A DNA stretch of 36,964 nucleotides, from contig NZ_AXAP01000082.1 in NCBI RefSeq assembly GCF_000472865.1, positions 1 through 36,964 on the forward strand, in the 5' to 3' direction. The position numbers and the translations under genes were made by a program. This document shows positions 31,521 to 36,964 of the stretch, piece after piece. How positions within the stretch are numbered: position 1 is the stretch's first letter; each line of letters opens with the position of its first letter. The notes beneath the pieces are model-generated. The model was not told where the DNA came from. It ran no database searches and saw nothing but the letters and a program-made list of their open reading frames with translations. Origin of the DNA: Bradyrhizobium elkanii WSM2783 (GTDB lineage Bacteria > Pseudomonadota > Alphaproteobacteria > Rhizobiales > Xanthobacteraceae).

Positions 31521-31951
31521 TGAGCAAGCAAGAAAAAATCGGACGAGGTCATCCACCTGTTCACCGGCAGTTCGGCCGCGGACAAAAGCGTGCCTCGGGA
31601 CGGCCCAAGGGCGCCCTGGGCGAGAAGGCAATCGTCCAGAAAATTGCTGGCGAACTGCACGAGATACGTGAGAGAGCCCAAGTCACCACTTATGAACTGC
31701 TGCTGAAGACGATGCGCAACCTTGCGATGTCCGCAGATCTGCGTGCGGCAAAATGGCTGTCCGATTACGCGCGGCGGAAAATTCCTGACCCCGATGATGG
31801 CGTCGGGTTTTTGGTAGTGCCGGAAACGATGCCGGAGAAGCTTTTTATAGAGCAAATGATGCTTCGCAATAGATTCGCTACTAATCCAGAACTCAATGAA
31901 GATCCGCTCTTCGCGTCCGATCCGCTACAGAATCGATCAGCTCGAGATTGA
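31517..31951 (+). CDS. Second, divergent DUF5681-like protein
   Basis: This 144-residue protein has a diverged form of the same N-terminal motif: VHRQFGRGQKRASGRPKGAL at about 15-34, where QF-x-x-G-Q and GRPKG are recognisable. Its C-terminal half (MRNLAMSADLRAAKWLSDYA and on) is helical. It starts with tandem ATGs that overlap the stop of the first gene by four bases. The two proteins are paralogous in their N-termini only, which suggests a pair acting together, possibly a hetero-oligomer, though this is inference. The adjacent methyltransferase unit carries the same leader. Confidence 0.8.
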   Translation: MMSKQEKIGRGHPPVHRQFGRGQKRASGRPKGALGEKAIVQKIAGELHEIRERAQVTTYELLLKTMRNLAMSADLRAAKWLSDYARRKIPDPDDGVGFLVVPETMPEKLFIEQMMLRNRFATNPELNEDPLFASDPLQNRSARD

Positions 31952-32072
31952 TCGCCGGAGAGCATTAACCGTTGATCGCAGCACTCTGCCACATCCTCCT
32001 CCGCATGACTGAGCGCAAGGTGCAGAACCATTTTGTTGACCCAAACCTGGTGAGATGCTATCCATTTATAAC

Positions 32073-32240
32073 CTGAGATGAGTTGACGGTGCTGCGGCAT
32101 GGGTCGCGTGAACCTCCTCATTGCGAGCGGATAGCCGGCATGGGCCGGAGCTGTTCTTAAGGTACCTCGACGCTGCATGGGCAGATTGCGTGGTTTCGGA
32201 TCAAACCGGAGCTGCGCATTTTTTATGCGAGCTCCTTAAC
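32073..32240 (+). ncRNA. Structured leader element, copy 2 (upstream of methyltransferase)
   Basis: This copy matches 30770-30933, with the identical 65-nt core at 32135-32199. Hairpin 1 is kept with changed pairs (UGCGGC-AUGG-GUCGCG instead of GCCGUG), so one G-C has become G-U and one G-U has become G-C. The last hairpin is GGAGCU-G-CGCAU-UUUUU-AUGCG-AGCUCC, stronger than in copy 1 but of the same shape and U-rich loop. It ends 20 bases before the methyltransferase ATG, with TTGGAG as the ribosome-binding site between. The 120 bp upstream (31952-32072) hold nothing I recognise. A regulatory RNA role is inference from position and pairing. Confidence 0.6.
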
Positions 32241-32256
32241 CCATTGGAGCTTTCCC

Positions 32257-33573
32257 ATGAATTTCCTATCGATCGAATATCAGCCTGTGAGCGCGCTTAA
32301 GCCGCGCGCCGCCAATCCCCGCACCCACTCGAAAAAACAAATTGTTCAGATCGCCCGCTCGATCCGGCGGTTCGGCTTTACCAACCCTGTCTTGGTTGGC
32401 GACGACAACTGTGTCATCGCCGGCCATGGCAGGCTCGAGGGCGCCAAGTTGGAGGGCATAACCGAAGTTCCGACGGTTCGCCTATCGGATATGAGCGAGG
32501 CAGAGATTCGTGCCTACGTCATCGCCGACAACAAGCTTGCAGAAAATGCCGGCTGGGACCGCAATTTACTCGCGCTCGAACTGCAGTACCTGACCGATCT
32601 CGAAATCGATTTCGACGTTACGCTTACGGGCTTTGAACTGCCGGAGATCGATGTTCTGATCGGCGAACTTTCGCCGGCCGCCAACGACAATGATGCGGCC
32701 GATGAACTTGTCGTGCCGGCTCCAGGCCCCACCGTTACCCGTCCCGGCGATATCTGGCAAATCGGCCCGCACCGTTTGATTTGCGCCGATTCAACCAAGG
32801 CCGAATCCTACCAGGCCCTGCTCGGCGAAGCGCGGGCACAAATGGTTTTTACCGACCCGCCCTATAACGTGCCCATCTCGGGCCATGTTGGCGGGCTCGG
32901 CGCGATCCAGCATCGGGAGTTCGCAATGGCGTCTGGGGAGATGTCCGAATCGGAATTTACGAATTTCCTCCGAGTCGTTTTCCGCCACCTCGCGGCGCAC
33001 TCCGTTGAGGGCGCCATTCATTTTCAATGCATGGACTGGCGCCATGTCGGGGAAATGCTGGCAGCTGGGAATGCGGTCTATAGCGAACTGAAGAATATCT
33101 GCGTCTGGGCCAAAAATAATGGCGGCATGGGTTCGCTATACCGCTCGCAGCACGAGTTTGTTTTTGTGTTCAAGTCAGGTACCGCGCCGCACATTAATAA
33201 TATCGAACTGGGCAAGCATGGCCGCTATCGCACTAATATCTGGAACTACGCTGGCGTAAACGCCTTTGGCGGCGACCGCTCGGACTTAAACATGCACCCT
33301 ACCGTAAAGCCGGTAGCCATGGTTGCCGATGCCATCCAGGACTGCTCGCACCGCAAGGGCATCGTCCTCGATGGCTTTGTCGGATCGGGCACGACTTTGA
33401 TTGCGGCGGAAAGGACCGGCCGGCGGGGCTACGGCATTGAGATCGATCCACAGTACTGCGATGTCTCTATTCGCCGCATGCGTTCTGTATGCGGGCTTGA
33501 GGCTGTTCTAAAGGCCACTGGCGAGAGTTTCGACCAGGTGGCGTCTAGTCGACTGCGTGCGGCGGAGACCTAG
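32257..33573 (+). CDS. ParB-like domain fused to a beta-class DNA N4/N6-methyltransferase
   Basis: This 438-residue fusion has a ParB/sulfiredoxin-like N-terminal domain at about 5-100, with GHGR at 56-59 and VIADNKLAE at 88-96. The methyltransferase follows: DPPY at 200-203 (TDPPYNVP), HPTVKP at 347-352 and FVGSGTT at 374-380, then GIEIDPQYCD. The catalytic DPPY precedes the AdoMet FxGxGT motif, the beta-class order. Such fusions are common in phages and mobile elements and usually act as orphan adenine or cytosine-N4 methylases. No intact cognate restriction gene is present, only a probably truncated Mrr-like ORF 26 bp downstream on the other strand. The target sequence is unknown. Confidence 0.92.
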   Translation: MNFLSIEYQPVSALKPRAANPRTHSKKQIVQIARSIRRFGFTNPVLVGDDNCVIAGHGRLEGAKLEGITEVPTVRLSDMSEAEIRAYVIADNKLAENAGWDRNLLALELQYLTDLEIDFDVTLTGFELPEIDVLIGELSPAANDNDAADELVVPAPGPTVTRPGDIWQIGPHRLICADSTKAESYQALLGEARAQMVFTDPPYNVPISGHVGGLGAIQHREFAMASGEMSESEFTNFLRVVFRHLAAHSVEGAIHFQCMDWRHVGEMLAAGNAVYSELKNICVWAKNNGGMGSLYRSQHEFVFVFKSGTAPHINNIELGKHGRYRTNIWNYAGVNAFGGDRSDLNMHPTVKPVAMVADAIQDCSHRKGIVLDGFVGSGTTLIAAERTGRRGYGIEIDPQYCDVSIRRMRSVCGLEAVLKATGESFDQVASSRLRAAET

Positions 33574-33599
33574 CAGCCTGCCTAAATGCAGGAGCCAAG

Positions 33600-33980
33600 C
33601 TAGGTTACGCGATCAACAAGCCAATCGAATAACCCAGCCCTCGTCGCGGCACTGGCAATACGCTCTGCCGGCCAAAGATGTAACTTTGGATGGTCGGCCG
33701 GCAGAGTGAGGGTGCTGGTCGCAGTGTGGTAGACAAAGAAAAAGCGATCGCAGCTCCCATCACGCTCGAAGCGGCCAAGGTAATCATTGAGTTCTGCTTG
33801 GGTGGAATGAGACTTGACTTGAACCCATGCGGTCTCGCCGGTGATGGGCTCGCTGAGAACGACGTCGACATCCGCTTGATCCCCACCCAGCGCGCTGATG
33901 CGCTGCCATCCTCCGCGCAAAAAGATCAGGTCGACGAGCGTTTCGAAGTCCCTCCAATTGAGCTGCCGTACCATCCGCAA
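33600..33980 (-). CDS. Mrr-like PD-(D/E)xK nuclease domain, probably 5'-truncated
   Basis: This 126-residue ORF fits the Mrr-type restriction endonuclease domain. WRDFETLVDLIFLRGGW supplies the early Glu, GGDQADVDVV the catalytic Asp, and TAWVQVKSH the Q-x-K pair; the rest is the C-terminal fold. The start drawn is a TTG at 33980, with an ATG two codons later and no good ribosome-binding site. The frame stays open upstream to 34055 with a plausible protein-like stretch, ending at the stop codon of istB, so an N-terminal part was probably lost when the IS21 element or its remnant landed. The methyltransferase converges on it. It may be inactive. Confidence 0.6.
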   Translation of the reverse strand: MRMVRQLNWRDFETLVDLIFLRGGWQRISALGGDQADVDVVLSEPITGETAWVQVKSHSTQAELNDYLGRFERDGSCDRFFFVYHTATSTLTLPADHPKLHLWPAERIASAATRAGLFDWLVDRVT

Positions 33981-34055
33981 GGCGATATCCGTTGTATCGG
34001 TGTGAATCGGCGCGGGGTCCGGACGTCGATCGGCACGATAAATTCTTGAACGCGC

Positions 34056-34919
34056 TTACATTCGCGGGGTCAAACTTGACAGATCGGCATCCAAAAGGAC
34101 CCCCTTTGATCGGCGCGTTCTGCTGGTAGCGCTCGGCTCGTCGGAGCTGGCCGGGAGAGCGGAGACGAGCCGAGCGCGGTTTGTGTGATCATCGTCTCGG
34201 CTTTTGAATCGCCAGCTGTCATTGCCGGTTTCAACGATGTCGCAGTGATGGGTCAGCCGGTCGAGCAGCGCGGTGGTCATCTTGGCGTCGCCAAACACGC
34301 TCGGCCATTCGCCGAAGGCAAGGTTGGTCGTGACGATCACGGAGGCGCGCTCATAGAGCCGGCTGACGAGGTGGAACAGAAGCTGGCCACCGGACTGGGC
34401 AAAGGGCAGATAGCCGAGTTCGTCCAGGACGATGAAGTCCATTCGGGTTAAATGCTCAGCAAGACGGCCCTGCCGTCCGCTGCGGGTCTCGGCCTCGAGC
34501 TGGTTGACGAGGTCGACGACGTTGTAAAATCGTCCCCGGGCACCGCCGCGGATGCAGCTTCTCGCGATGGCGATGGCAAGATGGGTCTTGCCGGTCCCGG
34601 TACCGCCGACCAGCACGACGTTGCGTTGCTGGGCGATGAAGCCGCCGCCGGCGAGATCGTTGACGAGTGTCTGGTTGATCGGCGTGCCGTCAAACTGGAA
34701 GTCGGCGATATCCTTGGCAAGTGGCAGCTTGGCGATGGTGAGCTGGTATTTGATCGATCGGGCCTGCTTCTCGTTGATCTCGGCGGTGAGCAGATCGCCG
34801 ACGATACGCTGGGGCTCGTGCTGGCGTTTGACGGCAGTCGCCATGATCTCGTCGAAGGCGGCCTCCATGCCATAGAGCTTGAGTTCGCCCATAAGGTCGA
34901 AGATTTGGGTTCGTTCCAT
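34056..34919 (-). CDS. istB: IstB, ATP-binding helper protein of IS21 family
   Basis: IstB is the AAA+ ATPase that assists the IstA transposase. This protein has 287 residues with Walker A GGTGTGKTHLA near 105-115 and Walker B FIVLDELGYLPF near 165-176, plus RLYERASVIVTTNLAFGEW, the family signature. The start at 34919 follows GGAGGACC and overlaps the istA stop codon by the ATGA arrangement. The C-terminal tail after about residue 250 (TNRARLVSALPASSDEPSA and on) runs into the IS terminal sequence. The gene is intact although its partner is broken. Confidence 0.93.
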   Translation of the reverse strand: MERTQIFDLMGELKLYGMEAAFDEIMATAVKRQHEPQRIVGDLLTAEINEKQARSIKYQLTIAKLPLAKDIADFQFDGTPINQTLVNDLAGGGFIAQQRNVVLVGGTGTGKTHLAIAIARSCIRGGARGRFYNVVDLVNQLEAETRSGRQGRLAEHLTRMDFIVLDELGYLPFAQSGGQLLFHLVSRLYERASVIVTTNLAFGEWPSVFGDAKMTTALLDRLTHHCDIVETGNDSWRFKSRDDDHTNRARLVSALPASSDEPSATSRTRRSKGVLLDADLSSLTPRM

Positions 34920-35505
34920 CAGATGGTCCTCCGGAGGTTGTCGTAGCGGGCACAATCGGCGATCGGCGCATGGCGAAGCGTCAGGGCAGCCGGTGTCATG
35001 ATGTTGGCCGGTGGAGCGGGCTCGCGTTGACGGGCCCGGATGTTGAGAACGACATCGGCGGAATGGACGCCGTGACCGAGCGCTTCGGCACAGGCGGCTT
35101 CCACCGCGGGCAGACCGTCAGTCAGCACCGCGTTGAGGATGTCGACCATCTGCCGATTGCCATCGTCGGTGCTGGCAAGCCTGCGCCGGATCCGCTCGAT
35201 AGCGGCTGGCAGCACCCAGTCCTTGAAGGGGGCTCCATTGCGGAAGGCGCCAGGTTTGCGAGCCAGTACCGGCACATAGTGCCAGGGCTCGTAGGTCGTC
35301 TCGCCGCGCCCGAAGGACCGCTGATGCTCGGCGACGATCCGGCCGTCCTGACGGATCACGATGCGATCGGCATAAGCCTGGACCTCGACCGGGCGTCCGA
35401 CTGCGCTCGCCGCCACCGAGTATTTGTTGTTGTCGAAGCGCACCAGACAGGTCTTGGAGATCGAGGCGGGCACGGCATGGAAGCCGTCGAAGCGGCCGGC
35501 ACAGA
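34919..35505 (-). pseudogene. istA: IstA transposase, C-terminal remnant
   Basis: The frame encodes only about the last 190 residues of an IS21 transposase. The recognisable part runs from GRFDGFHAVPASISKTCLVRF, through WHYVPVLARKPGAFRNGAPF, to ADVVLNIRARQREP and ADCARYDNLRRTI. The catalytic DDE core and the DNA-binding N-terminus, about 300 residues, are missing. The homologous sequence stops at about 35505, where the DNA changes to unrelated AT-richer sequence. With istA destroyed the element cannot move by itself. Confidence 0.85.
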
Positions 35506-35538
35506 AAACGCTAAATTAGCCGACATCCTAATAAGAAT

Positions 35539-36162
35539 TTATGCCTGAAACCGCGACTTGTGCGGTAAAGATCGAACGGCAAACTGCAGCTGTATCCGAT
35601 CAAAGACGCTCACGAGCGTGCCAAACTGCGGCGTAGGATGTCGGGAAAAAACTCTATAAAGGGATTCGCGCACCACTACCGTTTTGCTGGCGAACTCGGC
35701 AATATTCTCTTGTGCACGCAACATCTCCATGTAGACCTTTGAGAGCGAATAGACTTCTCCAGTCCTTAAAGCGCTTGTGAAGCGACGAGCCATTGCGGCG
35801 GCTTTCGGATTTCTTTTATTTGCGGACCCCCGTTTGGCTGGCTCGCCGTTCAGCGTCCGCTGCGATACCCCAGCTTGTGTTTCCACAACCAGCTGAAGCC
35901 CAAGCGCTCGAAGGACTTTGATCATAGTGGCCAACCTCGGTCCCCGCGAACCCACATGACGGAAATTGCGATAAAAAGTGACCCGATCAATTCCGGCTGC
36001 CCACGCAATATCAGTGGGGCCGCTTGACTGAAGCACTGCGGTGTCGATAGCGCGACAAATAAGCTGCAGATCATTCGTCGCGAAAGCTTCATTGAGTGAT
36101 CGTTCCAGCTTCTTCGAATCAAATTCCAAACTGAACTCCTCCGACAAAAGCGAGGCCCGCAC
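35539..36162 (-). CDS. Regulator with two HI1420-like antitoxin HTH domains
   Basis: This 207-residue protein seems to be a duplication of the HI1420/HigA-like addiction-module antidote domain. The first copy covers about 19-93: LERSLNEAFATNDLQLICRA, the HTH DIAWAAGIDRVTFYRNF, then TMIKVLRALGLQLVV. The second covers about 125-196: RRFTSALRTGEVYSLSKVYM, the HTH NIAEFASKTVVVRESLYRVF, then TLVSVFDRIQLQFAV. A basic linker (KRGSANKRNPKAAAMARR) joins them. No toxin ORF is adjacent. The GTG at 36162 is drawn; a TTG at 36129 has a much better GGAGGAG site and would remove 11 residues. Function as a DNA-binding repressor is inferred. Confidence 0.65.
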   Translation of the reverse strand: MRASLLSEEFSLEFDSKKLERSLNEAFATNDLQLICRAIDTAVLQSSGPTDIAWAAGIDRVTFYRNFRHVGSRGPRLATMIKVLRALGLQLVVETQAGVSQRTLNGEPAKRGSANKRNPKAAAMARRFTSALRTGEVYSLSKVYMEMLRAQENIAEFASKTVVVRESLYRVFSRHPTPQFGTLVSVFDRIQLQFAVRSLPHKSRFQA

Positions 36163-36368
36163 TCACCCGATTCCGCGCTGAAAAGCCTGTTCAAGAAGGT
36201 TTACGAAATCAATTTACCAGCTTCGTTTCGAACCTCCCCAGTATATCGGCTTCGCGCCTCTGTGGGACGGCAGCCATCTTGTCTTACCTGTCCAATGCCC
36301 TGATTTTACAGGCGCCTAAATCAAGACAGACTGAGCGGCTTGTGAGGTCTATTCGCTGCAAAAAGGCC

Positions 36369-36964
36369 TCAGAAGTTCCGCTGGGCGCGAAGCTGCAAGT
36401 GGACCGTGTCCTGGTCCTTGAACTCGTACCGCGCGGACGGCTTGGGCGCCGCCGGACCAAGAACCGCCGTGCCCTGGAATTTCTGATCGAGGTGCACCCA
36501 AAGGACTTCGGCCGAGAAGGTCAGGTCCTTGACCGGGGTCCAGCGGGTGATGACACCAAGCTGCGACAGATTGAAGTCGGGGTTGCAGACATAGTCCGCG
36601 CTGACCGCCTTGGCCGGCGTCGTGTAGTTCGCGCACATGAAGGCCTTGGCGGCGCCGTCATAGCGGACGGCCACATACGAGCCGAAGAGGCTCGACGACC
36701 AATATGGGTCCCAGTTGTGGTTGAACGCACCGCGAATGCCAAAGGCCTCCGTCAGATGCAGCGAGCCGTCGCCGCCGGCCGCGACCGGCAGATAGACCGC
36801 ATCGGTCGTCGCACCGAACCCGATGCTCTGATAGGCGCCAAAAGTGCTGGTGCTGCCGAACATCGCAAAGCTCGGCGAGGTTGAAGCCGACGAGATGACG
36901 TACTTCGTCGCCCCCTTGGCATAGCTCGCGTCGATCTTGAGGTCGTCGCCGGCGCCGGTCGGGA
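36369..36964 (-). CDS. Rhizobial-type porin, C-terminal part (5' end outside window)
   Basis: This is the C-terminal half of an outer-membrane porin of the alphaproteobacterial porin-2 type. The frame is open to the window edge. It shows alternating beta strands such as TFGAYQSIGFGATTDAVYL and KDLTFSAEVLWVHLDQKF, and ends ...VHLQLRAQRNF with the C-terminal Phe required for outer-membrane assembly. Two Cys (MCANYTTPAKAVSADYVCNP) sit in a loop, as in Bradyrhizobium porins. It forms a diffusion channel. The 206 bp between its stop and the regulator gene (36163-36368) show no gene. Confidence 0.9.
   Translation of the reverse strand, partial: PTGAGDDLKIDASYAKGATKYVISSASTSPSFAMFGSTSTFGAYQSIGFGATTDAVYLPVAAGGDGSLHLTEAFGIRGAFNHNWDPYWSSSLFGSYVAVRYDGAAKAFMCANYTTPAKAVSADYVCNPDFNLSQLGVITRWTPVKDLTFSAEVLWVHLDQKFQGTAVLGPAAPKPSARYEFKDQDTVHLQLRAQRNF

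Larger units (their letters stand above)
34056..35505 (-). mobile_element. Broken IS21-family element
   Basis: The element has istB and the 3' third of istA, in the right order with the normal overlap. The outer boundary is near 34060-34110, where terminal-repeat-like GGGGTCAAACTTGAC and AAAAGGACCCCC segments occur. The other boundary is a deletion point in istA. A 10-bp inverted pair ATAAATTCTT (34038-34047) and AAGAATTTAT (35533-35542) flanks the remnant. Confidence 0.8.

Noticed and set aside
32257..33980. A complete restriction-modification system
   Set aside because: The nuclease ORF is short, lacks a start signal and runs into an IS boundary, so only a former or broken system can be proposed.
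1..36964. CRISPR array, rRNA operon or complete tRNA
   Set aside because: No regularly spaced direct repeats with unique spacers and no rRNA or cloverleaf sequences were found by reading.

Overview
The window looks like chromosomal DNA of a GC-rich alphaproteobacterium of the Bradyrhizobium/Rhodopseudomonas group. This rests on the protein types seen (a rhizobial-type porin, DUF5681 proteins, a GltI-type transporter, YiaAB/PspA genes) and on the many long palindromic intergenic repeats. No rRNA, complete tRNA or CRISPR array was seen, so the species is not fixed.

Positions 1-29448 are mostly ordinary chromosome. A broken IS630-type transposase end (2-274) abuts a two-gene minus-strand unit: a secreted serine hydrolase and an acyltransferase-3 membrane protein. 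A LysR regulator is divergent from an EmrA/EmrB-like efflux pair (3989-6845), with a dyad between them. Then come a D-amino-acid aminotransferase and a GltI-J-K-L type amino-acid ABC transporter (6968-11493), with repeats lodged between its genes. From 11886 to 22787 lies a scattered set of redox and catabolic enzymes: two SDRs, an M20 peptidase, a CMD-like secreted protein, an LLM flavin monooxygenase, a ThDP enzyme, a GFA-like protein, an Old Yellow Enzyme and an aldehyde dehydrogenase. These sit on both strands and do not form one operon. Next are a Gly/His-rich secreted protein, a translationally coupled membrane protein/GNAT-like pair, and a PspA-YiaAB unit divergent from a TetR regulator, with three operator-like sites in the shared promoter. 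A small secreted protein and a TonB-like protein close this part.

From about 29990 the character changes. The DNA looks more AT-rich by eye and holds a small PilZ protein, short repeats, two coupled DUF5681 proteins, a ParB-like/DNA methyltransferase fusion, a probably 5'-truncated Mrr-like nuclease, a broken IS21 element (istB plus the 3' end of istA), a regulator with two HI1420-like antitoxin domains, and finally a porin running off the window. This is best read as a mobile or phage-derived island.

The most interesting signal is in this island. A structured leader of about 165 nt occurs twice (30770-30933 and 32073-32240), once before the DUF5681 pair and once before the methyltransferase. 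It contains a 65-nt perfectly identical core, three hairpins that each present the same AUGG loop, and a terminal hairpin with a U-rich loop whose stem is kept although its sequence differs. The two transcription units may therefore be regulated together by a cis-acting RNA, or the element may be a small RNA itself. I know of no described family that it matches, but no search could be run.
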